From Dysgonomonas sp. ZJ279 (lineage in GTDB: Bacteria > Bacteroidota > Bacteroidia > Bacteroidales > Dysgonomonadaceae), in contig NZ_JAAKEL010000007.1 of the NCBI RefSeq assembly GCF_011039205.1, positions 57,102-121,101 of the forward strand: DNA of 64,000 nt, read 5' to 3'. Positions within the stretch are counted from its first letter, which is position 1. Each line of letters begins with the position of its first letter. Shown one piece after another: positions 1 to 7,371 of this stretch. The notes under the pieces were generated by a model. It saw only the letters and a program-made list of their open reading frames with translations. It had not been told where the DNA came from and searched no databases. The position numbers were made by a program, and so were the translations under genes.

Positions 1-806
1 TCCTAACAGAAGATGTAGATGAAAATATTAAACAGAATCTTGTTCGATACTGCGTTAATGAAAATAAGATAATGCTTTATGAGCCTAAGAATCCTGAAAT
101 TTTACTCTTTAATGCACGCTTCATTCAAATAGATGATACGCCCGTTCTTGACGTAAAAGAACTTGGCATACAACCCGGAAGTGAGATTATCAAACGGATC
201 ATGGATATCGTTTTGGGCAGTCTGGCTGTAGTCGTTTTTGCTATTCCGTTCATAGTTGTTTACCTCACTCTTAAGATTACAGGAGGAACAGCTTTTTATG
301 TACAGGAAAGAATAACCCGTGGTGGAAAAATCTTTAAAATATACAAATTCAGGACAATGGTCGAAAATGCCGAAGCTAAATCAGGCCCGGTATTGGCACA
401 GGATGTTGATAAACGGATTACCAAACTCGGTCACATTTTAAGGGCAACACGTATAGATGAAGTCCCTCAGGTATTCAATATTCTGAAAGGAGATATGAGT
501 ATTGTAGGTCCCCGGCCCGAACGTCCGTTTTTTGTAGAACAATTTTGCAAAGAACTACCCGAATATAATCTTAGACACCGTGTGAAAGCAGGATTAACCG
601 GAATGGCTCAGGTACAAGGCAGATACAATACCACAGTGGGCGATAAACTTAAATACGATCTTTTATATATCAACGGATATTCCTTAGTACTCGATATAAA
701 ACTGGTTATGCAAACCTTAAATATATTGCTTCGTAAGAGTAGTACGCAAGGGCTGAAAGACGAGAAAAATTTCGGAGAAGAGATAAAGAAGCTTTCTCGC
801 GGATAA
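1..806 (+). CDS. Bacterial sugar transferase (initial glycosyl-phosphate transferase), C-terminal part
   Basis: The reading frame is open from the left edge, so the true start lies outside the window; the first ATG at 72 is internal. The visible part has one hydrophobic membrane segment (IVLGSLAVVVFAIPFIVVYL) followed by the cytoplasmic catalytic domain of the bacterial sugar transferase family (WcaJ/EpsE-like polyisoprenyl-phosphate hexose-1-phosphate transferases). Conserved blocks seen are KIYKFRTM, the LRATRIDEVPQVFN region with its Asp-Glu pair, and DMSIVGPRPERP. These enzymes put the first sugar phosphate on undecaprenyl phosphate to start capsule, exopolysaccharide or O-unit synthesis at the inner membrane. 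Its other pathway genes would be to the left. The family is certain; the sugar is unknown. Confidence 0.9.
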   Translation, partial: LTEDVDENIKQNLVRYCVNENKIMLYEPKNPEILLFNARFIQIDDTPVLDVKELGIQPGSEIIKRIMDIVLGSLAVVVFAIPFIVVYLTLKITGGTAFYVQERITRGGKIFKIYKFRTMVENAEAKSGPVLAQDVDKRITKLGHILRATRIDEVPQVFNILKGDMSIVGPRPERPFFVEQFCKELPEYNLRHRVKAGLTGMAQVQGRYNTTVGDKLKYDLLYINGYSLVLDIKLVMQTLNILLRKSSTQGLKDEKNFGEEIKKLSRG

Positions 807-853
807 TAACAATAGGATAATTATTTAGTATTTCACTTTACTTATATCATATA

Positions 854-1387
854 ATGAGCTATTTTCACGATCTTATAAGCCGCAGACGCAGTACACGTAA
901 ATTTACGGAAGAGCAACTAACGCCCGAGCAAGTCGAACTAATATTGAAAGCCGGTCTTAAATCACCTACATCTAAAGGTGCAAATTGCTGGCAGTTTTTA
1001 GTAGTAGAAGATAAAGAACAGCTAGAAAAACTATCTCTTTGCAAAAAAATGGCCAGCAAGTTAATCTCAAACTGTGCTTTAGCTGTTATAGTATTAGCCG
1101 ATCCATCTGAGAGCGATGTATGGATAGAAGATGCTTCTATTGCTTCTATTATGATGCAGGTGCAAGCCGAAGACCTTGGTCTGGGCAGTTGCTGGGTTCA
1201 GGTACGACAAAGACATACAGCAGAAGATGGTTCGTCGGAAGAATATGTTAGAAAACTGTTTGATATCCCATCGCAATTACAGGTTCTGTCGGTAATAGCA
1301 TTTGGAAATAAAGAAAAAGAACGTCCGCCATTCGATGACGAAAAACTACAATGGGAAAAAGTACATATTGGTAACTATAAACAATAA
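854..1387 (+). CDS. Nitroreductase family protein
   Basis: A 177-residue FMN-dependent nitroreductase-fold protein, full length for the short subfamily. The N-terminal RRRSTRKFTEEQL segment is the classical phosphate-binding SxRxF block, followed by LKSPTSKGANCWQFLVV (flavin-binding SP...N.W.F) and the C-terminal GLGSCWVQ and VIAFGNKEKERPP blocks. It probably acts as a cytoplasmic NAD(P)H-dependent oxidoreductase; the substrate cannot be read from sequence. It begins a tight run of four co-directional genes, with 5 bp to the next gene. ATG at 854 is the only start that keeps the conserved N-terminus. Confidence 0.88.
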   Translation: MSYFHDLISRRRSTRKFTEEQLTPEQVELILKAGLKSPTSKGANCWQFLVVEDKEQLEKLSLCKKMASKLISNCALAVIVLADPSESDVWIEDASIASIMMQVQAEDLGLGSCWVQVRQRHTAEDGSSEEYVRKLFDIPSQLQVLSVIAFGNKEKERPPFDDEKLQWEKVHIGNYKQ

Positions 1388-1392
1388 CAAGT

Positions 1393-1728
1393 ATGGCAGT
1401 CAGCAAAATTAACGATCGCTTATCGTATGGTGTAACGATCCTTGTATTCGGAATAATATTTTTATTAGACAAAATAGGTATACTCGACAAGATTCCTTAC
1501 GGAGGAAAACTAATGAGTGTCGGTGCATTCTTCCTGATAGCAGGTATTATATTTCTTATCACTCAACCTAAAAAAATACTTGGATGGGTATTTACTGCTG
1601 TAGGTGTAATCCTCAATGCCGATCTGTTCTTCGGAAGGATGGACAATTATTCAATATATATTGTTCCTTTGGCATTGATTATAGTAGGTATCATAATGGT
1701 ATTCACATCCAGCAAAAATAAAAACTAA
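1393..1728 (+). CDS. Small four-helix membrane protein
   Basis: A 111-residue protein with four predicted membrane segments (about residues 13-27, 37-56, 61-79 and 87-104) separated by short charged turns, with a lysine-rich C-terminus. It resembles the LiaF/DUF5668-type transmembrane module found in many Bacteroidetes, but I see no catalytic residues and assign no function. It sits between the nitroreductase (5 bp gap) and the DUF2520 protein (3 bp gap), so it is almost certainly co-transcribed with them. Confidence 0.75.
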   Translation: MAVSKINDRLSYGVTILVFGIIFLLDKIGILDKIPYGGKLMSVGAFFLIAGIIFLITQPKKILGWVFTAVGVILNADLFFGRMDNYSIYIVPLALIIVGIIMVFTSSKNKN

Positions 1729-1731
1729 ATT

Positions 1732-2508
1732 ATGAAAGTCGTATTTATAGGAGCAGGAAACGTAGCCTCTGCGCTGGCAATTGAACTATATAAATACGAC
1801 TTCGATATTGTACAAATATATAGCCGGACAACCCAATCGGCTACGACATTGGCACAGCTAGTAAACGCTGCTGCCACAACCGACCTCAGTACTATCGCAG
1901 ATAATGCCGACCTCTATATCTTTTCGGTAAAAGATTCGGTACTTGCTGACATTGCCTCGCAGATACCTGCTAACAATGGGCTTTGGATTCACACAGCAGG
2001 CAGTATTCCTCATGAAATATTTAGCCCTTATACTTCCCGATATGGGGTACTCTACCCTTTTCAGACGTTTACCAAAGGCAGAGAGATGGTATGGAAAGAA
2101 ATCCCTGTATTTGTTGAAGCATCCAATTCCCAAACACTAGCAGTTCTTAAAGAAATAGCGAATAAAATATCGGACAAAGTAGCTGAACTATCTTCCGATA
2201 AAAGAAAATATATTCATCTGACAGGTGTATTCGCTTGCAATTTTGTGAATCATATGTACACACTTTCGGAACAAATTCTAAAAGAGGCCGGTTTACCTTT
2301 CGATGTAGCCCTACCTTTGATTGATGAAACTAGCCTGAAAGTTCACACGCTGTCGCCAATAGATGCACAGACAGGACCTGCTGTGCGCTTTGATGAGAAT
2401 GTAATGAATAAGCATCTTTCCCTTATAGAGGATGAAAAAATAAGAGAGATCTACAAATTGATCAGTGAAAATATACACGCAATAAGCAATAAAAACAATA
2501 AGATATGA
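1732..2508 (+). CDS. Rossmann-fold / DUF2520 oxidoreductase-like protein
   Basis: The 258-residue protein opens with a dinucleotide-binding motif, VVFIGAGNVASALA (GxGxxA type), in an NADP-oxidoreductase-like domain (residues 1-115). An all-helical DUF2520 domain follows, with the typical YPFQTF and HLTGVFACNFVNHMY blocks and a C-terminal LSPIDAQTGPAVRFD segment. The family is related to F420-dependent NADP reductases and pyrroline-5-carboxylate reductase; no substrate is established. The last 4 bp (ATGA) overlap the start of the KdsC-like phosphatase, which implies translational coupling. In many Bacteroidales this pair precedes maf; here the operon ends after the phosphatase. Confidence 0.88.
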   Translation: MKVVFIGAGNVASALAIELYKYDFDIVQIYSRTTQSATTLAQLVNAAATTDLSTIADNADLYIFSVKDSVLADIASQIPANNGLWIHTAGSIPHEIFSPYTSRYGVLYPFQTFTKGREMVWKEIPVFVEASNSQTLAVLKEIANKISDKVAELSSDKRKYIHLTGVFACNFVNHMYTLSEQILKEAGLPFDVALPLIDETSLKVHTLSPIDAQTGPAVRFDENVMNKHLSLIEDEKIREIYKLISENIHAISNKNNKI

Positions 2509-3026
2509 GCACTATAAATTACGATTTAACTAAGATAAAAGCATTTGTATTTGATGTAGATGGTGTACTATCACCCGATTCAATTCCTCTTTCGCCCGAA
2601 GGAGTACCTATGCGAATGGTAAATATCAAAGATGGATATGCTCTCAATCTGGCTGCACGCCACGGATATGGCCTTGCCATCATTACAGGCGGTGATACGG
2701 AGGCTGTAAGGCTTCGTTTCGAACGACTGGGTATCAAACACATTTATATGAAATCACATACGAAAATGAACGATTTCAACGACTATATTGCAAAGACAGG
2801 GTACAAACCCGAAGAAATAATATATGCCGGCGACGACCTGCCCGATTATCATGTAATGCAAACCGTAGGATTGTCGGTTGCACCAGCCGATGCTGCGGTT
2901 GAGATAAGGAGCATTGCCAAATACATTTCACATCGCAAAGGTGGAGATGGTGTTGCTCGCGATGTTATCGAACAAGTGATGAAAACACAAGGTAAATGGA
3001 TGGGCGATGAAGCCTTCGGGTGGTAA
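2505..3026 (+). CDS. kdsC: KdsC-like HAD phosphatase (3-deoxy-D-manno-octulosonate 8-phosphate phosphatase type)
   Basis: A 173-residue, capless HAD phosphatase of the KdsC group, about the usual length. Visible catalytic motifs are D17-V-D19-G (nucleophile and acid/base), IITGG at about residue 60 (motif II), a lysine in the KSHTKMNDF segment (motif III) and AGDDLPD at about 107 (motif IV). KdsC hydrolyses KDO-8-phosphate to KDO for lipopolysaccharide inner core. A closely related sugar-phosphate phosphatase role (KDN/sialic type) cannot be excluded. The start overlaps the previous stop (ATGA). Confidence 0.85.
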   Translation: MSTINYDLTKIKAFVFDVDGVLSPDSIPLSPEGVPMRMVNIKDGYALNLAARHGYGLAIITGGDTEAVRLRFERLGIKHIYMKSHTKMNDFNDYIAKTGYKPEEIIYAGDDLPDYHVMQTVGLSVAPADAAVEIRSIAKYISHRKGGDGVARDVIEQVMKTQGKWMGDEAFGW

Positions 3027-3033
3027 ATACCAA

Positions 3034-3765
3034 CTATCCTTTTATAATCCGATAGTACGCTTCCCAATTATTATACAATGCTTCCATAGACGATAGTACG
3101 ATATTAGCACCTGCATCGGCAAGTATTTTATTATTGAGTGGGCCGGTATTTACTGCTATTGTAAATATCCCTGCGGCAACAGCAGCTTCCACGCCCCGAG
3201 GGGCATTTTCAACTACAATCGCCTGATTAGGCTTTAAATGACCTGCTTTTTCCAATCCCATCAGATATGGTTCGGGATGCGGTTTACCATGTTTCACATC
3301 ATAGGCCGTGACCATCAGGCTTTTTTGAAATAACCCGGGGAATCCGTTATCCAGTTTATCTATTAACGCACCTTGCCCCGATCCGGTAACCACGACACAG
3401 GTTAAGCCCTCGTCACTTACCTTTTTAGCAAAATCGTATGCATAAGGTATTAAATCACCATTGTTATATTGATTGAAAAGTTCAGTCTTCCGCTTATAAA
3501 TCGCTTCCTTCTCCAAATCGGTAGCATCCCTACCCTTTTCTCTGTTTATGACATGGTTTATAGTTTTATGTCCGACCATCCCTTCATATAAATAAAATTC
3601 GTCGGGAGTACTGTTCAGATTAAATTCTGTCATTACTTCATTCCACGATTTGGCATGCCATTTCATCGAGTCGTATAATACACCGTCCATATCGAATAAT
3701 ATAGCTTTGAGATCAAAACCAGAATAATTATTTTTAGTCAGGTATTCCTTAAAAGCGGTTTCCAT
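3034..3765 (-). CDS. HAD-superfamily phosphatase, beta-phosphoglucomutase/GPH-like
   Basis: The 243-residue protein carries HAD motif I at D25-M-D27-G-V, followed by the helical cap typical of subfamily IA. Later come VVVTGSG (motif II), K in YDVKHGKPHPEPYLMGL (motif III) and VVENAPRGVEAAVAAG (motif IV). The HGKPHPEPY block is typical of phosphatases and mutases acting on small sugar phosphates. It ends 8 bp from the convergent kdsC stop. A perfect TATCTTTG -7 element lies just upstream on the minus strand (3790-3797), giving a short 5' UTR. Substrate unknown. Confidence 0.85.
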   Translation of the reverse strand: METAFKEYLTKNNYSGFDLKAILFDMDGVLYDSMKWHAKSWNEVMTEFNLNSTPDEFYLYEGMVGHKTINHVINREKGRDATDLEKEAIYKRKTELFNQYNNGDLIPYAYDFAKKVSDEGLTCVVVTGSGQGALIDKLDNGFPGLFQKSLMVTAYDVKHGKPHPEPYLMGLEKAGHLKPNQAIVVENAPRGVEAAVAAGIFTIAVNTGPLNNKILADAGANIVLSSMEALYNNWEAYYRIIKG

Positions 3766-3789
3766 TTTTCAGTCTTTTTGAATGATTGA

Positions 3790-3797
3790 CAAAGATA
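3790..3797 (-). promoter_or_regulatory. -7 promoter element (TATCTTTG) of the HAD phosphatase gene
   Basis: On the minus strand this reads TATCTTTG, a perfect match to the Bacteroidetes -7 consensus TAnnTTTG, about 25 nt before the ATG at 3765. I do not see a clear TTTG at the -33 position, so the upstream element is weak. Confidence 0.55.
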
Positions 3798-4166
3798 ACC
3801 ATTATTTTAAGACTGAGTCTTATGAGTCCACCTATATGCCAATAGTCGTATTTCCCAAACGAACTATTTGAAGTTAAAAACATATAATTTGCAATTGACA
3901 TATTGTGTCATTTAATCCTACGTATTATATTTACTGAGTTTAAAGTATTTTCAAGAAAAGAAGGCATTTTTCACTAAAAAAGCTAATTTTCTACTATTTT
4001 TTTCATGCGGAAAGTTAGCAGTTATTAATTTCTACTTCTATTTCTTTATTCTATTATCTTTTTATCATTCTCCTTCGAAAATAACAGCTAAATTCACACC
4101 ACTCGATTGATAATTAACAAAATACGTTTACACACTCCCATTCAGCCTCTCACAAATTAACATTTT
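3798..4166. other. Intergenic region upstream of the FISUMP gene
   Basis: About 370 bp of very AT-rich DNA between divergent genes. It contains one copy of CTATATGCCAAT (3832-3843), the core of the repeat family seen at 10923 and 22790. No ORF, hairpin terminator or clear TAnnTTTG element for the rightward gene is visible. Confidence 0.5.
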
Positions 4167-5387
4167 ATGAAAACGAGACAATTATCACAGCTTTTTCTTA
4201 TTCTCCTACTCTCATATTATAGTGCGGTATTAAATGCACAGGTGACTATCGGTATAGGCCAAGAACCAATGAAAGGAGCCCTACTCGATCTGAAAAACAA
4301 TACAGATGGCTCATCCAGCAAAGGCTTACTGATGCCACGTGTAGCTCTTACCAATTTATCTGATATTAGAGTTGATATATCAGGTGTGCTTATTGGTGGA
4401 GAAACAGACCATACCGGGTTGGTAGTATACAATGTTAATGAAGATTTTTGTTCAACGATTCCTATCCATAAAGGTATCTATGTGTGGTATGGTGATGCAT
4501 GGCAATATATAGGCAAAGAAGATACAACACCTTACGAAGTCACTGTTTATAAGGATCAGGATGGTAATGAATTCAAAGCTCGTCGCTTTGGCAAAGCCGG
4601 TCTTTGGATGATCGAAAATCTGTCAGCTAAAAACTTTGCTTCAAATTTAGGAGGAGGAAGTATTTCGCCACATGCAGGAGGTACAACTGCAACAGCAGTC
4701 GCTTACACTTATCCCAATGCCAAAGCGTCAGCCTGGAATACTCCGCCTGAGACATGGGATATTAGCCAGGGATTACTTTACACCTTCGCTGCTGCAGCTA
4801 GTGGCAATACGTCCACTGCAAATCAAGGACAAACAACAGAAGGAAATATACCCGGAGTAAACGAAGTAGAGAATACAGGTCCTCTTGGCACTGCACCCAA
4901 TAAATATGTACAAGGCATTTGTCCAAATGGATGGCATCTACCTAGCGATCGGGAATGGAACCAGTTGGAAGAAGAAATTTATACCAATGCCTGTGCTTAT
5001 AGTAGTTCATCAACAAGTACATTTGCTCCTACAAGCTGGAGTACCATCTGGAATACTAACTTCGGTCCACGAGGTTCGTCTACAACAGCAGGTCACGGCT
5101 CTGCTATGAAAAGTCAATTCGCCCCGAAAAATAGCTCCTACGCCAATACCAATGGTACAAGTGGCACAAGTAATTCAATAGCGCAAAGCGGATTTCAAGG
5201 AATACTTGCAGGTTATGTAGCTGGTACTGCAATCAGTAATTATGGCGCCAACGGTTTTTTTTGGTCAAGCAGCTCCAACTCCGCAGCTAATTCATGGCAC
5301 AGACGACTTGTTTACGATAATGTAAAAGTAAGCCGATATAGTTTGGAGCGTGGAAGTCTATCCTCTGTGAGATGCAAACACAACTAG
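4167..5387 (+). CDS. Secreted FISUMP-domain protein (Fibrobacter succinogenes major paralogous domain)
   Basis: The 406-residue protein has a signal peptide (KTRQLSQLFLILLLSYYSAV, cleavage after LNAQ). An N-terminal Bacteroidetes region with LLDLKN and LLMPRVALTNL follows. The C-terminal FISUMP domain starts at about residue 125 with DGNEFKARRFGKAGLWMIENL and includes GICPNGWHLPSDREWNQLE and the terminal FFWSSSSNS...SVRCKHN block. FISUMP proteins are secreted, structurally C-type-lectin-like and often in expanded families; their role is unknown. The middle is rich in Ser, Thr, Ala and Asn. It stands alone, with no obvious operon partner. Confidence 0.85.
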   Translation: MKTRQLSQLFLILLLSYYSAVLNAQVTIGIGQEPMKGALLDLKNNTDGSSSKGLLMPRVALTNLSDIRVDISGVLIGGETDHTGLVVYNVNEDFCSTIPIHKGIYVWYGDAWQYIGKEDTTPYEVTVYKDQDGNEFKARRFGKAGLWMIENLSAKNFASNLGGGSISPHAGGTTATAVAYTYPNAKASAWNTPPETWDISQGLLYTFAAAASGNTSTANQGQTTEGNIPGVNEVENTGPLGTAPNKYVQGICPNGWHLPSDREWNQLEEEIYTNACAYSSSSTSTFAPTSWSTIWNTNFGPRGSSTTAGHGSAMKSQFAPKNSSYANTNGTSGTSNSIAQSGFQGILAGYVAGTAISNYGANGFFWSSSSNSAANSWHRRLVYDNVKVSRYSLERGSLSSVRCKHN

Positions 5388-5454
5388 AATGTAAAATATA
5401 AGGCAAAACCAATTCACAACAATGTTCTCTTAAAACAAAATATCCTTTACCTAC

Positions 5455-5470
5455 TGACATAAGGCTGTCA
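5455..5470. promoter_or_regulatory. Palindromic operator-like site upstream of the PhnB/VOC gene
   Basis: TGACA-N6-TGTCA forms a perfect 5+5 inverted repeat. It covers the place where the -33 element of the downstream promoter should be (the -7 element TATATTTG is at 5482-5489). Such a position suits a regulator controlling the VOC gene; the WYL/HTH protein encoded at 6132 is the obvious candidate (inference). Confidence 0.45.
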
Positions 5471-5481
5471 TAAGTCACCTC

Positions 5482-5489
5482 TATATTTG
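5482..5489 (+). promoter_or_regulatory. -7 promoter element (TATATTTG) of the PhnB/VOC gene
   Basis: Perfect match to TAnnTTTG, 41 nt before the ATG at 5531. No TTTG is present at -33; that place is taken by the TGACA/TGTCA palindrome, which suggests a regulated rather than constitutive promoter. Confidence 0.55.
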
Positions 5490-5530
5490 TATTAGTAAAC
5501 AAAATGTTTCATTTTTAATACATACAAATT

Positions 5531-5950
5531 ATGTTAGTAAAACCGACTTTAGTTTTTGATGGGGATGCAGAAAAAGCTCTCACTTTTTATAGTAAGATTC
5601 TGAATGGAAGCGTAGAAGAGTTGCTTCGCATTGGTGATGTGGATGCAAAAGATTATCCGCCTGTAAGCAGTTTAAAAGAGGAGGACAAAAAGAGGATTAT
5701 GAATTCCCGCCTTAATCTGGGAAAAAGTGTATTCAATATCTGCGATACTGCTCCCGGTGTAAAAGTAGTGGCGGGCAATAATATTACAATGGATATTGTG
5801 TTGCATGATGACAAAGAAATTCGTCAGATATTTACTTCACTTTCGGAAGGCGGAAAAATACTAATGCCTCTTACTGCTACATTCTTCAGCCCAAATTATG
5901 GTATACTTATCGATAAGTTTGGCATCTGTTGGAATATTATGCAAATGTGA
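5531..5950 (+). CDS. PhnB-like VOC family protein
   Basis: A 139-residue protein of the vicinal-oxygen-chelate superfamily in its PhnB/3-demethylubiquinone-methyltransferase-like form. It shows the N-terminal VKPTLVFDGDAEKALTFYSK block, a central SRLNLGKSVFNICD strand, and the C-terminal FFSPNYGILIDKFGICWNI segment ending in the typical D.FG..W. Members are small cytoplasmic proteins, many without known reactions. It probably forms a functional pair with the WYL regulator 180 bp downstream. No enzymatic role is asserted. Confidence 0.82.
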   Translation: MLVKPTLVFDGDAEKALTFYSKILNGSVEELLRIGDVDAKDYPPVSSLKEEDKKRIMNSRLNLGKSVFNICDTAPGVKVVAGNNITMDIVLHDDKEIRQIFTSLSEGGKILMPLTATFFSPNYGILIDKFGICWNIMQM

Positions 5951-5971
5951 TAATTATGAATTAATCTTTTC

Positions 5972-6055
5972 CTGTCATCTCGAAATGCAGTGAGAGATCT
6001 CGATTATTTCCCATTATGAAGTAACCAGATTCTCCCTTTAAGTTCGGGATGACAG
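5972..6055. repeat. MITE/REP-like element, family 1
   Basis: An 84-bp unit bounded by 13-bp terminal inverted repeats, CTGTCATCTCGAA (5972-5984) and TTCGGGATGACAG (6043-6055), with one mismatch. Inside are GTGAGAGATCTCGATT and AGATTCTCCC blocks typical of the interspersed GTCATCCCGAA...GGGATGACA repeats of many bacterial genomes. Related or decayed copies occur at 14881-14925, 25810-25841 and 56955-57010. It carries no ORF. Confidence 0.65.
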
Positions 6056-6131
6056 AGAGAAAAAGAGGAATTACAGAATTTGTTTACCACATGCTTTTAT
6101 TTATCTTTACTTCCGTAATAAAGCCAAAGCG

Positions 6132-7082
6132 ATGAACAGATTAGAACGCATCTCATCTATCCTTATTCAACTTCAATCACGCCCTGTAATCACTGCACAA
6201 CAAATTGCCAATCAATTTGACATCAGCCTCAGAACAGTCTACCGTGATATAAGAACCCTCGAAGAGGCCGGCATACCCATTATCGGGAATGTAGGTGTCG
6301 GATATTCGTTGATAGATGGCTATAAGCTGCCACCTTTGATGTTCACACGCGAAGAAGCTATTGCCTTTCTCACTGCTGAAAAGTTTATAGAAAATCTTAC
6401 AGATGCAAAAAATGCACAGCATTACAGCTCGGGAATGAATAAAGTAAGGGCTGTACTAAGACAGGTAGAAAAAAACTATCTGGCAAATGTGGATGACAAT
6501 CTGAAAGTATTCAGCAACAATAATCCGGATAAAGATCTGCCTGCCGATATAACCCAATGTATCCTGCAAAGTATATCAGGGCACAAGGTCATACACATCG
6601 AATACTTTGCACCTGAAAGTCAGTCCCTATCGCAACGTGATATAGAACCAATAGGCTATTTTCACAGTATAAGTAACTGGTATCTGATTGCTTTTTGCAG
6701 AACACGAAAGGATTACCGTAGTTTTCGTGTCGATAGAATTAAGAACTTTAAACTGACTGACGAGGTATTTTCTGATATTCACCCGTCTTTAGACGAGTTT
6801 ATAAAAAAGCACAAGCAACTTTCATCTCATACAGAGGTCATTATACGAATTAAGACAAGTAATCTTCATAATATATATAATTACAAGCACTATCATGGCT
6901 GGGTGAAACAAGTAGATAATAAAGAACATACAGACTTATATTTCTCTACATTCAATCTAAACAGCTTTGCTCGCTGGCTCATATCTTATGCTGACGTTGC
7001 TCAGATTATCAGCCCCGAATCATTAAAAGAAAACATCAGCCTGCTGATCGACCAAATCAAAGTAAAACAGGACATTAAATAA
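6132..7082 (+). CDS. HTH/WYL-domain transcriptional regulator (YafY/DeoR-like)
   Basis: The 316-residue regulator starts with a winged helix-turn-helix (residues 1-60; RPVITAQQIANQFDISLRTV, then YRDIRTLEEAGIPI). A WYL domain follows (residues 145-215) with FHSISNWYLIAFCRTRKDYR and FRVDRIKNFKLTDEVF, and a C-terminal WCX-type extension. WYL proteins sense nucleotides or other ligands and often control a neighbouring VOC or SRPBCC gene. The PhnB gene upstream with its TGACA/TGTCA palindrome fits that pattern (inference). Confidence 0.88.
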   Translation: MNRLERISSILIQLQSRPVITAQQIANQFDISLRTVYRDIRTLEEAGIPIIGNVGVGYSLIDGYKLPPLMFTREEAIAFLTAEKFIENLTDAKNAQHYSSGMNKVRAVLRQVEKNYLANVDDNLKVFSNNNPDKDLPADITQCILQSISGHKVIHIEYFAPESQSLSQRDIEPIGYFHSISNWYLIAFCRTRKDYRSFRVDRIKNFKLTDEVFSDIHPSLDEFIKKHKQLSSHTEVIIRIKTSNLHNIYNYKHYHGWVKQVDNKEHTDLYFSTFNLNSFARWLISYADVAQIISPESLKENISLLIDQIKVKQDIK

Positions 7083-7142
7083 AACGTTGACACAGACACC
7101 AACCTCAAAATGTCATAATATATCAAAAAATAAATCCTTTTA

Positions 7143-7173
7143 TTTGTAATTTTGAAAAAATAGAATAACTTTG
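7143..7173 (+). promoter_or_regulatory. Promoter of the leu operon leader
   Basis: TTTG at 7143-7146 and TAACTTTG at 7166-7173 are separated by 19 nt. This is the exact architecture of the primary Bacteroidetes sigma factor promoter (TTTG-N19-21-TAnnTTTG). Transcription would begin near 7180, about 14 nt before the leader peptide ATG. Confidence 0.8.
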
Positions 7174-7193
7174 TCAATCGATTAATTAAGAAA

Positions 7194-7259
7194 ATGGAAA
7201 TGACATTGCATAGTTCAATTATTAGTACGCTCATTCTGCTCTGGAAAAATTTAGAGTGA
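7194..7259 (+). CDS. Putative leucine/isoleucine operon leader peptide
   Basis: A 21-codon ORF starting about 14 nt after the predicted transcription start and ending with TGA inside the antiterminator arm. Its middle reads IISTLILL (7218-7241), with a further Leu codon near the end, so 3 Ile and 5 Leu codons (one at codon 5) lie where a stalled ribosome would control the downstream structures. It has no similarity I can name. The design is that of attenuation leader peptides such as LeuL or IlvL; a role as regulated control peptide is inferred. Confidence 0.7.
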   Translation: MEMTLHSSIISTLILLWKNLE

Positions 7260-7333
7260 GTATTGCTATGCGGTTAATTATAGGAAAAAACTAAGGCCTT
7301 TCTCACTCGTAAATGATGGGAAAGGTTTTTTTT
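7250..7333 (+). terminator. leu operon attenuator (terminator plus competing antiterminator)
   Basis: Terminator: CCTTTCTCA (7297-7305) pairs with TGGGAAAGG (7317-7325), with one G-U pair, followed by eight T (7326-7333). Antiterminator: TTTAGAGTGAG (7250-7260) pairs with CTCACTC-g-TAAA (7302-7313), one bulged G, and uses the terminator's 5' arm, so the two folds exclude each other. The leader peptide stop codon (7257-7259) lies in the antiterminator 5' arm. A ribosome that finishes the peptide would block it and allow termination; a ribosome stalled at Leu/Ile codons would leave it free. Confidence 0.75.
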
Positions 7334-7371
7334 ATGTTATAAAATCAGTTTAATAATTTAGTAGAAAAAGT

